A stretch of 64,000 nt of DNA from Seriola aureovittata. Lineage: Eukaryota > Chordata > Actinopteri > Carangiformes > Carangidae. The notes beneath the pieces are model-generated. The model did no database searches and had not been told where the DNA came from. It worked only from the letters and a program-made list of their open reading frames with translations. The stretch is from positions 6,125,736-6,189,735 of the forward strand of contig NC_079380.1 of the NCBI RefSeq assembly GCF_021018895.1, written 5' to 3'. Shown in pieces: positions 1-64,000 of this stretch (the first letter of the stretch is position 1; the number at the start of each line of letters is the position of its first letter). A program made the position numbers and the translations under genes.

Positions 1-418
1 CTCCGACCTAAACCTCAATGCATTTGAGTGGCGGGCAGTGGATGAATGCAGATGGCTGGGGCGGGGAGGGCAAGGGGGGGTGGGGGGCGTTTTCCCTGCA
101 AGGGTCGAAGGTTAGCCTGTGTGGTTAAAGCCCTTCCTGTCAGCAGCACTTTGCATCAGTACAGCCCAATGTCAGGGATCTGCATGCTGATGACACAGGA
201 CGAGGGCAGCTGAGCAGGGATAAATGGAACAAAACAGAGGGATGAGGTTTATCAGTAGCATGAGGCGGCCATCCAATTAGGAGGCTGTTTGCTTCTGAGT
301 TGGTCCATTTCAACCTAATGGGCCGGTTTGGCGTGCACAGCGCTCAGTTTGACATGTTTCTGACTTTAATCCACGACCCTCGCAGCCTGTCTCCATCTCT
401 TGGGGTTAGTTTCTCCAA

Positions 419-462
419 CCTCCTCCTCCTCCTCCTCTTCCTCCTCCTCCTCCTGCTCCTTC
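419..462 (+). repeat. (CCT)n trinucleotide tract
   Basis: About 44 bp of CCT/TCC repeats with few interruptions. Open frames across it on both strands (Ser or Glu/Gly runs) are repeat artefacts. Confidence 0.9.
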
Positions 463-1647
463 TCCTTCGTCCTTGAGTCTCGACTGCAGCGTCCAGGTGC
501 TGCCGGAGGATGTCGGTCTGGAATGAACATCTGTGCAGCTGATGCCTGCTGTTTCATTACTTTGATGTTTAAACAGGCCACAGAGATGCCCTACTGTTAG
601 TGTGCACCACTGCTGCACATCAGTAATCAACTGTACGCTTCACGAGCCACTGACCTCCTGGCCTGTTTTTCCAGACTACTGAAGACGTGCTCCAGTTTGA
701 TTCAATGAGAAAATGATGTGACCGTTGTCCGTCTAGATAACAGAGCAGCGTTGATTTGGTGGCTCACACCGAGAACACACTGTTCCTTTACATGATGCTC
801 CTTTTTTTTTTTTTTTTTTTGTTGCTTTAGTATCATCACCATAAATCCTGCGTAATCCCACTGATGGGGATAAAAATGACAAAGTCACCACAGTGCTGTA
901 TGTGAGGACAACTTCATTTTTCATTCCCCACCCTTATCCCACCTCGTCTTGCGAGCGCCGTACTGAGCCCCCTTGTGGCCTCCCGATGCAACTGTGGCTC
1001 AGTTTCTGTCTCTTTCAGTGGGATTGAGGATTATCTGTTTAGGGAAATCTCTGCAGTGACAAGCAAAGGGACAGATGGTCGTCTTTTGACAGAATTCAAT
1101 CCAGAATAAGAAGGCGTTTGTTTGTTTTTGCTGTTGACACTGATGACAGTGCATATTTATGTTAATTCCAGCAGGGACTTCCATTACACTGTATTATCCT
1201 CATCTTCTCGTCACTTACTCATCACAGTAGAGAAAATACAAGATTTTATGGTTTTTTTTGTTTGTTTTTTTTTTTGGTAAATATCAGCTTCCAAAAAGAA
1301 ATATCCTCACTCAGATTTATTTTCATACTTTCATGAACTTTTATATGAATTTTCAGTAGTTGTCACTTTTTATCAGCTTTTTTCTGTTCGTATCTCCGTC
1401 TCTGATTTCAGCCCAGGCATGAAGTCGTAAAGCAGAATTATATATAATATAATATTTGAGACCCACAGCAGTGTTCAGGATGCGTGGAGTAAATGTTAGT
1501 GCGCTGATGAAAACAGGGACCTCTGTGAAGGTTAAAAATCTGTTGAAGCATTCCTCTCGTGTGGCCTCCTGTCCTCCAAACCGAGAACACCCTGCTTTAA
1601 GGCCATGTCTAGACAAACTTAAATCTCAGTTTTAAGGCCGGTGGGGT

Positions 1648-1650
<3 letters not shown>

Positions 1651-1716
<66 letters not shown>

Positions 1717-1733
1717 TGTGTAGGGGGGGGGGG
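1651..1733 (+). repeat. (TG)31 tract followed by a G-run
   Basis: A nearly pure TG repeat from 1651 to 1712, then a G-run of 11 (1723-1733). Confidence 0.95.
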
Positions 1734-3340
1734 TTCTCGGATTAGGATATGATCTCCGCGAACACACAGGATTATTCAGTTTACTGTATATACTGTACGA
1801 GGCGTGGCTTTAAACTTCTGTTGTACCACAAATGTTCAGGAGATGTGTCATTGGCCACAAGAGTTTTGTTTTATTACAAGAGGATGCGTGAATATTCAAA
1901 TGACGTCGGTGCACTGGATTGTTTTTTGTTTCTGTAAAACTTTTATTTAACCAAGTAAAAGTCTGGTAGAGATTAAAACCATGAAAAAATAAATCTTATC
2001 ACACCCATAATAATGAAAATAATAATAATAAAAACTGAGAAATGCCAGTACACTGTCTTTGTAATGACAAAGTTCATGTTAAAATTAACTCTGCTCTCAT
2101 TTCTGCTCTCACATTTTTCACAGTGAAAAAGTTGTATAAGCTTCTCGTAACTACAATGTAAAATTTCATATTCAACAACAACAATACATTTGATTCAACA
2201 ATATTAACGAGAAGTAGCCATCCGGAAACATCCAGAATAGTTGAGCTTTTGACTGTGTGATCACATCAGGTTGCGGGATTTTTCCAAACATATTTAAAAA
2301 CTTTTCAATTGTCCATTTTCCACTGTATACCCAGGGTGATGTATTGAGGAAATATGCCACCTATTCTCATAACATGTCATTCTAATTTTGTGAGTTATTT
2401 TAGGACGTTCCTGACTCATCACTGACCAGCAGAGACATCAGATATAAATATTTTTTGCTGATATCACAGCAACTAGTTCCCGCATGTGACTTGAAGGTGT
2501 ATCTCATCCTTTGCAGCTCATTTCCATTGTGTTGCAGGAAGTGATGCTAGAGGCAGGAAGTGGAGCCGTGAAAGGTATATAGGCCGCAAACACATTTGGA
2601 CTCTAAGAAGTGACGGGCAGCAGGAAGGAAACTCGCAGCGCTGCTACTGGAACTGCCAGCCTCTGTTTATTTTCACTCTCCGTCTCTCAGATGAGGTTTA
2701 GGGGAAAAGAAAAAGGTGGCGGTGGGGGCACTGCGGGGATGTCTTTGAGGAATGTGTGCCAAGCGTTTATAGTAACGGCGCACATTTATAGAAACAGTGG
2801 AGCACCCTGGATGTGATTCAGTCGTTGTTGTCGTCTGCGAGCTTTGAGGAACAGATGAATCGAGACAGACTGGAGACTCTGGGAACTGAATTAACTGGTC
2901 AATTGTGCAAACTGTGACACCTGAACATCCACCACTCTCCTTGTTAAGACTCAGGCTATTTCCTTCTCTTTGTTCCTTTATCTCAAACACTCCCACATGG
3001 CCGCTCTAATCAGCTCTCGCCGTGTTAAAGACCAGTGACTGGACCGGACAGAAAACTGCAGTTCATGTTTTGGGATGAGATAGTGTATCAGCTCGTACAG
3101 GAAGACAGGACAAGAACTGCCTTGGAACGGTTTTGACAACAGGCGTATATATAAAAAAAAACCCCAGTGAAAAATGAGCACTGAGCAGATGTTGACTCAA
3201 ATGTCTGTATCAGTGGTGGAAACCAATGGAAACAGGGTTAAAACGGGGAGTTGAAGATGTTCTTAAATCAGTAGGGGCTGCAGATGTGGCAAATCAGCAT
3301 GTCCAGTCAAAAGCACAAGCTGGTGGTACTCCTCTGCTTG

Positions 3341-3381
<41 letters not shown>
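3341..3381 (+). repeat. (TG)n microsatellite
   Basis: About 40 bp of pure TG. Confidence 0.9.
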
Positions 3382-3382
<1 letters not shown>

Positions 3383-4004
3383 TGCGTTCCTGGCCTCAGT
3401 GAGTCATTCTCTCCAGTCAGTATCCTACCCAACAGAATGTCCTCTCACACAGCCAGAGCTCCGGCTCTAACCTGTGTGTGTCTCGGCAGATTCGGTGTCC
3501 ACAGGCTCGTGGTTGTCTTCTGTTTGAGTTAACACGCTGCATGGGGAAGAATGAGCGAGGCAGCTGCAAGAGAGGGAGAGAGGGGAGGGAAGGGGGGGGG
3601 GGGGTTACAGTGAAATGCGTGGGGTGAGGCAGGGAGAGAGGAGGGGTCAGCAGGTCAGAGGAGAAACAGTGGAAGTGAAAAAGAAGAAATAAGGGTTAAA
3701 CTGGTTTGTCATTATTATCCTTTTATAAATTTTTTTTTTAAAATATCAAGACCGTTCACAGCCATTAGGTTCCTTCCTGACGTCATGAAAAACAACCAGG
3801 AGGAGTATTTGGACAGTTAACACACAGAACATTCAATTTAAAATAAAATAATGGACATTACATTAAAGTGCCTCGGCTTTAATCTGAGTAGGTTTACGTC
3901 AATACTGGAAGTACTGTATGGGAGGTATAGGTCTTTTAACACAGTGCCTGAATTGCGAGGGTTGAAAAGGAAATGGACACTTGGCTGCTAAGTGCAGCAC
4001 AAAT

Positions 4005-4575
4005 CTATCAGAGAGATATCAAAGGTTGTTGGTTTGCCAAACTCAACAGTTGGGTACTTTCTAAAAAAGCAGGGCTACAAAGGAAAAGCAGAGACGAACT
4101 GGAAGACTGAGGGCCAACAAGTCTTGTGGATGAGCAGAAAATCATTAAAACCTCCTTCATGAGCAAGTAAAAGATGCTGTCCAAGATGTAGGCGGACATG
4201 TTTCCTCATCATGCTCGTAACCTCAGAGGATTCACCACAAGATACAAACCCCTGGTTAACATCAGAAACAGACAGGCCGGGCTGCAAAAACACACCAAAA
4301 GAAAAGTTCTGGAACAAACTTCTATTGATTGATGAAACAAAAATCTATCATTATCATGGAAAGAGGATATAAAAAAACCACCTCATCTGTCAAACATGGT
4401 TCTGGTTCAGAGCTGAAGGAGGCTGCAGTGAAGGGAGAGTATCATCAGATACAAAGCGTCTGACAACCTCAGTATAAAGGAAAAACAAAACATTAATCGT
4501 GATGATTTTGTTTGACCTCATGAGTCCGTCCAATTACTTTTGAACCCCTAAACTTTGGACACTATGTGATTAAAG
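4005..4575 (+). mobile_element. Decayed Tc1/mariner-like element
   Basis: Positions about 4270-4410 resemble Tc1-type transposase coding DNA around the catalytic D-E-T-K motif (GATGAAACAAAAATCTATCA) and the following ACCTCATCTGTCAAACATGG. Near 4528-4550 comes CCAATTACTTTTGAACCCCT, a Tc1-type 3' end word. The frame is broken by stops and shifts, so it is inactive. Ends are approximate. Confidence 0.5.
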
Positions 4576-7500
4576 GGCCATACTGTAGCTCCCTCACAGT
4601 CCTTTTCTATTCTGATATAAACCCACTCAAATTAAAATCATTTATTTCCTAAAGCTTTTATTTTGGATTGAATGTGCTGAAGCACAGAGAGGAAGAAACT
4701 GTGTAACTGTACAAACACTTCCAGTCTGGGCTGTCTGCTTTTAGTCTGTTTACTTCAGGTCATGTATCCTTTACATTACATCTAATCATTCTGCAAACTA
4801 TGTGTTTCAGCCTTGTTTCTATTATTCCAGACCTCTGCTATTTTCTGTCTATTATATAAAATTATAATCAGAGCTTTGAAACCTCTTCACTTGTGTAATC
4901 CATCACAGTGTTGTCAAAGATGTGCATTTGCTATGTAGAGCAGACTTTTTAAATTAAGATGCACTTAAACTGTATTACCACTCGGTGATGATGTCGCAGT
5001 CCAATTAATGCAGAATGTGATCGATTGCGCAACTCAAGCAAGTTCTAGAGTTTACTTATTCATTTTCATATTATAGGGTTGTGAACAGAAGTGAATGGCC
5101 ACATTTGAAAATCTTCAGCAAAAAAAAAAAAAAGTGCATGATTAGTGAGCTAAAAGTTGCAGACACACTGGGACGGTGCTTTGATTTCGAATGCGAAATT
5201 TGTGTGTCACCTGTTTGCATTTTTGAAAATTTTGTGGATTTCCTGGGCTTCTGAGAATAAGATGAAAAGACTCTTCAAAATGATTCTGGTGCTGGAAAGA
5301 ACAGATCCTCATGTAATCAGCAGTTCGTGCGGATGTTGGATGTGTCTGAGCAAAGTGACGTTCAAACCCACTTCTTCGGAATCAAAAACATTTCAAGTTT
5401 CAGTCTGCCAGTACAGTACAGAGGCTGTCTCCCCGTCTGGCTGGTCAGCTGTTTCCTCCCCTCGTGCCAGTTGTCCGGCCAGACAAAGAGGGCTCCTCCT
5501 GTCACACAGAGAGGGGGGAATTTACGGCTCTGGCTGGAATCCATGCAGGCCGGGGTCACCGCCGCCCCTCCTCCTCCTCCTCCTCCTCCTCCTCCCCCTT
5601 TCAAAGGAGTGCCACTGGAGCCTCTGTGTCAACAGGCAGTCAGAGACGAGCAGAGTGTGAGACGGACTCACATGTCTTCATCTCATTTGCTGTCACATAA
5701 ATATCGTTGATTGACATTCGTGTCTCAATCGCTGGCTTACACTCGTGTGTGTTCATACATGCTTAGTAGTAAGCAGCTGGACGTTACTTCTTGAGCTGCA
5801 GTATATGTGAACATGCCTGCAGATATTCCTATAAGCTCATAGTCCACATTTTCTCCAGCTCCTCACTCTGACTAACCACTTGGAGCTTTCCCCGAACACA
5901 TTTCACGTCACCAGGCCCAGACTGCGAACATCAGCTTCTTATTGCATTAGAGATGAGCACAGAGAGAAAGTTACTCTTTGTATTAGATCAGCTGAGAGCA
6001 GAGGATCCTGCGGCTCGCTCATTGTGTCTTCTTGGCTCGTAGCAGTATGAGAGCCCATCCAGCCACCTTCATTAAACGCAACTGTATCCAGTGGAGGGAT
6101 CGTGTGGCCCCGCCTGACCGAGGGGGGAGCGATAGAGACTCTGCAGAGGCTTAAAGTAAATGATGTTGAAAAGATCTGGCAAGTACACTCCTCAGACTGA
6201 GAGTATGCGTGTGCAGAGGAGGGTGACGGGTATTTACTGAGAGGATGGACTCAATGAGTGGAGGGAAGTGGAGTGAAACAGAGGAGATATGAAAGAATTA
6301 GGGGGTAGAAGCCTTGGGGGGGGGGGTAAAGCTGGAAGAAATGGAGTGGCCATGATTAATAGTAGCATACCAGCACGAACGCTATGTGAATTGGCCTAGA
6401 ATGGGATGAGGGATGGCAGGAGATGCCCACCCACCATCATTCCCATGCAGCCTCAGCAGCGGGAAACCCGTCCCACCCAGGCAGGACCACTAGCCGAGCC
6501 TGGCCAATGGAAGGAGGTGGGAATCGGGGGGGGGGGGGGGCTAAATAGGATGATGGTTGTTTGTGCGGTTGTCCTACCAGTGACCAGGCAGCGTGTGTGT
6601 GTGTGTGTGATTATGTAATGACCGAAGTCTCTGGATGCTCCCTGCTCGTCCCCAGCCGGCCCTGGAGGGAAAGGGATCGGGAGGGTGTTGCCTCACATCA
6701 CCGTCAGATGGGGAACTTACTCAGTCAATCTCGGGGACATACCCAACGCCCGAGGCTGTGTGTCAGTAAATAAGGCTGACCCAGAGACGCAGGAAGTAAG
6801 ACACTGCGAGCCGTCAAGTGCAGCATGGGAAATAAAAGACACTGCTTTTGGCAGGATGTGGATACAGTTACATCTCTTTCCAGCAACTTAAAATCAGCAA
6901 TTTAAAATATGCTTATACCCACCTGCTTGAATGTGACACACGACACCTCACTGACAAATCTTGTCTCAGCCGACCAGCACAACATCAATAATAGAAGGGC
7001 CCATTTTGCTCGCCTGACAGGCAAATTGATGCGTTGCGTGAGTGTGTATCTGCATGCAATCTGGGATAAGATGTGGACAAACCTCAGCGCAGGAGGGGTG
7101 CACTAACATGGGATCATTCTTCCCACAGAAAAGTGTCAGGGGACAGACTGATTTATCCCTCCGTCCGCTGGAATAGAAAACACATGGGGTGCAGAGAGAG
7201 ACAAAGAGGCTGCAGGGATAGATCCTTGTTTGAGGTCAGAGAGGATAGAAAGCATCCAGCTGTGACGGCGCTCACGCTCCTTGACCCCCCAGAAACAAGC
7301 TCCATGTACCTCGCTGTCTGTCTCATCACTCCCCTCTCTTTTTCTCTGAGACCATCTGCCCTCCTCTCCCACCTTAAGACCAGGATCTGCCTGCTAAGTC
7401 TCCCAGGGCTCCCACTCAGTCACAGCGGATTTCCAGCCTATCTGGCACTGAGCGAAACGACTCTGGCTGCGCTCTATGAGTAACCTGGAGGGGGATTTAG

Positions 7501-8380
7501 GACACATATGGTAATTATCCGTCTCAAATGGGAGATGAGCGAAGGTCAAGACTAGGACTTTCGAAGAGTGTCCTCTGTAAGCCTTTGGCAGGGATACTGT
7601 GTCTCAGAGCGGGCCGGCGGCAGAGGTTGGAGGCCGGGAGGAGAGAGTGAGCAGACAGAGGAGACATGTTGAGATGAAGGCTGAGTTGGCAGCTGCAGCT
7701 CTTGGCGTGGGAAGGGCTCCTGTAAGCTGCTTTTTTCCCCTATGACTCCGGTCTGTTTCCCCATAGGCAGGCAGGCTTTTGAAGTGGCTCCCTGATACTT
7801 GCACCCCTCAGAGTAATAGTAGCCACATGGGCCCCCCCTCCCTCCCTCCCTCCCCCCCGCCCATCTCCAGCTCTGAGCCAGCGCTGCGGCTAAAGCCCGG
7901 ACCACATTTCTCCATTATTTTATCTTCTTTTCCTTTTCATGTTTCTCACTTTTATTCCATCTCCAGGACTGAAGCTCACATTTATACCCACCATACATTA
8001 AGTCACAGCTTCAATATGATGTAGTGTAACTTCTTAGCAACAGCAGCCTGAATGTCGCACTCTACGGATGAGTAAGCTTCCCCTGACTGTGCTGGATGTC
8101 TGTTGATTCATGTGGACAGTATTCATCTGGCTAAAAATACTATTCTGTCAACACTTTTCTGAGCATGCATGAATTATAGTCTCTTCTGATTGGGCGTGGA
8201 AGGAATTCTGCCATCAGTGAATTATGCTTTCAGTCTTTGTTTAGCTCCTCTCTCTTGCATTTGTCATGAGTCACACACCCACTCTGACTTTTGTGTGGCT
8301 TTTGTTGGGGGCAGTGATTTGTGATGATAGGTTATCAGGTTTTTAGTACATCTGAGATCATGTTGGATACATGTGTTTTC

Positions 8381-8572
8381 ATTAATCGGCAACTAGTTTA
8401 ATGATCAGTTATAGTTTAAGTAATTTTTTTAAGTAAACGTACCAAAAATCTAGATTTTTTTTGGCTTGTCCAAAACAGCATTTTTTACTGCTTTCTAAAA
8501 CTTCTATCGATTAACTGAAGAAATAATCAGCAGCAGATTATTCGATAATGACAGTAATTGTTAGTTGTAGTT
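8381..8572 (+). repeat. Interspersed repeat family A, internally deleted copy
   Basis: Starts ATTAATCGGCAACTAGTTTA and ends with GATAATGACAGTAATTGTTA near GTTGTAG. The internal CATTTTTTACTGCTTTCT matches the family core. About 100 bases of the middle appear lost. Confidence 0.55.
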
Positions 8573-8950
8573 CTAGTAATAGTACAACTTTGAGACACTT
8601 TACCTGAGTATTTTCATTTCTTTCAGGATGATGCGTTGACAACTATTTCTATGCAAATTAAAATTTCATAGATTTCAAAACATAAATCACAAAACTTTGT
8701 TACACAGTGACTTTAATTGCTAGAAATCATATAACATTGTTTAAATTAGCTCCACAGGAACCCAATATAGCATTAAATGCTAAAGTAATTATAATGCAAT
8801 AATATAATGTAATAATATAAGGTCTGTCTGTATTTTAATAAGGAAAGTTTTGAATGCAGAACTTTTACTTATAACTGAATATTTCCAGAATATTGGTGTT
8901 TTTTATTTTACTTCCGATTTGAATATTTCTTAAAACTTTATTTAAACTTG
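8573..8950 (+). repeat. Interspersed repeat family B copy
   Basis: Words such as CACTTTACCTGAGTATTTTC, TTTGAATGCAGAACTTTTAC and TTGAATATTTCT match the common teleost repeat built of AAGTACTTTTACTTGAGT-like motifs. It lies directly against a family A copy. Confidence 0.5.
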
Positions 8951-9680
8951 GTTCATTTGTCATACACACTTTAATCAATTGTTAATAGGCCCAACAGTAG
9001 ACTAGGCTTATATTTACATCCAAAATGTGTCCCTGACTTTTACTTACTGTCCCGGTGGCATCCGTCACCCCTCCCAGCACCCTCATGTTTTGGTGCAGCC
9101 AGAGGGAGCCCGCACGCTTTGGGTTTGCAGGGCGGAGAGGACTCATTTACCCAGCGCACCCTCCTCTAATTTGACTCCCATTCCCACAGTGTCAAGTTAA
9201 CCGCAATACAAATATACTATTTCCGGTCAGGTCTGACTTAAAAGCTTCGACTGAGCACTACAGAAGTTTTTCAAATGACATTTGAAGTGAATGAAAGAAA
9301 ATTCAAAAATATATGTTATTAATGTACACAATTACATTGATTAAATGTCTGTTATTTCTTAAAGTGTAACTTATTAGTAAAACCTATGAGACATCCTATG
9401 AGACGCTCCACTAACTGCTTATATCCTATTTGTTGTTACCAGAAATATTCCAACACTGATTTCTTTGGCGCTTTTTCGGCTCCGCTTTTGTTGTAGTGTA
9501 GACTTTACTTTGAAGGCAGAGTCTCCTGACTTCCTGTGTGAGTGTGTATGTGTGTGTGTGTGTGTGTGTGAGTGTGTGAGTGTGTCTGTGTGTGTGTATG
9601 TGTTTTGACGCTGCTGCAGTCCGTTTCCAGGCAGGCCGAGCACAGACGGATTTAGTTATGTGCAACTGATGCGGTCTGGC

Positions 9681-9728
9681 GGAAGAAGAAGAAGAAGAAG
9701 TAGAGGAGGAGGAGGAGGAGGAGGAGCA
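9681..9728 (+). repeat. (GAA)n(GGA)n purine tract before the first exon
   Basis: GAAGAAG repeats pass into GGAGGAG repeats with one interruption (TAGA). It lies about 210-260 bp upstream of the arhgap23 ATG. Confidence 0.9.
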
Positions 9729-9940
9729 GCGCAGGAGTGGGGGGGGGGAGCGCACTGAAACAACGGGAACAGAGTGGGATTTTTTTTTAGGAGGAAGGAA
9801 GCTGGAGAAGTGTTGAACATATAAGTTTGTGTGTTGGAGCGGAGCTTTGTTACTCACAGCTCCCCCGTCTGCTCCTGTTGCCTCTCGTGCAGCAACAAAT
9901 CTGCCTCTCCTCGTTGCAGCCAAACAGTTTCTGCTGTCCA
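9681..9940 (+). promoter_or_regulatory. Candidate core promoter and 5' UTR of the first arhgap23 exon
   Basis: The 260 bp before the ATG at 9941 hold a purine-only (GAA)n/(GGA)n tract (9681-9728), a G-run, and a TATA-like CATATAAG at about 9818-9825, some 115 nt upstream of the ATG. No in-frame ATG precedes 9941 in this stretch. The transcription start cannot be fixed from sequence alone. The placement follows from the conserved first coding exon. Confidence 0.4.

Positions 9941-64000
<54,060 letters not shown>

Larger units (their letters stand above)
1..9680. other. Intergenic sequence upstream of arhgap23
   Basis: I see no convincing coding exon here. Open frames are short and mostly driven by simple repeats. 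Visible content is a (CCT)n tract (419-462), a poly-T run (about 800-820), a (TG)n tract (1651-1712), a further (TG)n (3341-3381), a Tc1-like relic (about 4005-4575), a (CCT)n run (5571-5596), and two adjoining interspersed-repeat relics (8381-8950). Confidence 0.7.

Noticed and set aside
366..630. Glu- and Ser-rich open frames near the window start
   Set aside because: Translations of the CCT repeat in several frames and both strands.
5157..5710. Open frames of 167 and 127 codons around the CCT repeat
   Set aside because: Extended by Leu/Pro/Ser runs from the CCT repeat, with no domain and no splice context.
7073..7483. Open frame of 136 codons upstream of the gene
   Set aside because: Low-complexity Ser/Leu/Arg composition, no recognisable motif, and a GTG- or ATG-start fragment of intergenic DNA.

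Overview
The window looks like nuclear DNA of a ray-finned fish, probably a percomorph (lineage inferred, not proven). Signs are very dense (CA)n/(TG)n microsatellites, interspersed repeats of types common in teleosts, a tRNA-derived SINE, and a clear vertebrate multi-exon gene with several introns of only 80-170 bp.

The only protein-coding gene I can support is arhgap23 on the + strand, a Rho GTPase-activating protein with a PDZ domain, a PH domain and a RhoGAP domain. I cannot tell whether it is the a or b teleost co-orthologue. Twenty-four coding exons were traced by hand from the conserved start MNGVAFCLVGIPP (9941) to the window edge, where the last exon is cut. All introns are GT-AG and all phases agree. 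The joined frame is open for 1471 codons plus 2 bases. In that numbering PDZ is about residues 51-163, PH about 851-962 and RhoGAP about 1055-1250, with the catalytic arginine finger at 1094. The paralogue ARHGAP21 was ruled out by the MNGVAFCLVGIPP start and by the [18 protein letters not shown] region.

Layout: 1-9680 is intergenic sequence with repeats. Positions 9681-9994 hold the likely promoter and first coding exon. Positions 9995-38271 are a 28 kb first intron, which contains a CpG-rich candidate alternative first exon (30881-31126) in the phase needed to join exon 2. Positions 38272-43767 carry the PDZ exons, including a 25-nt microexon. Positions 45585-47226 are one 1.64 kb exon for a disordered linker. 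Positions 52313-53881 finish the linker. Positions 55053-55618 encode the PH domain and 56980-58419 the RhoGAP domain, in compact exons. Positions 59768-64000 begin the C-terminal tail, with a basic cluster and a long acidic tract.

Non-coding DNA holds a tRNA-derived SINE with a 16-bp target duplication, inserted into an older repeat. It also holds five relics of that older family, two relics of a second family, a decayed Tc1/mariner-like element, two MITE-like elements with inverted termini, two tRNA-SINE relics and many microsatellites. Several microsatellites lie inside very short introns or directly against splice acceptors. The most striking are a perfect 29-bp-arm palindrome in the last 171-nt intron and a (TG)26 tract ending 8 nt before exon 5. 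I found no credible new multi-gene system.
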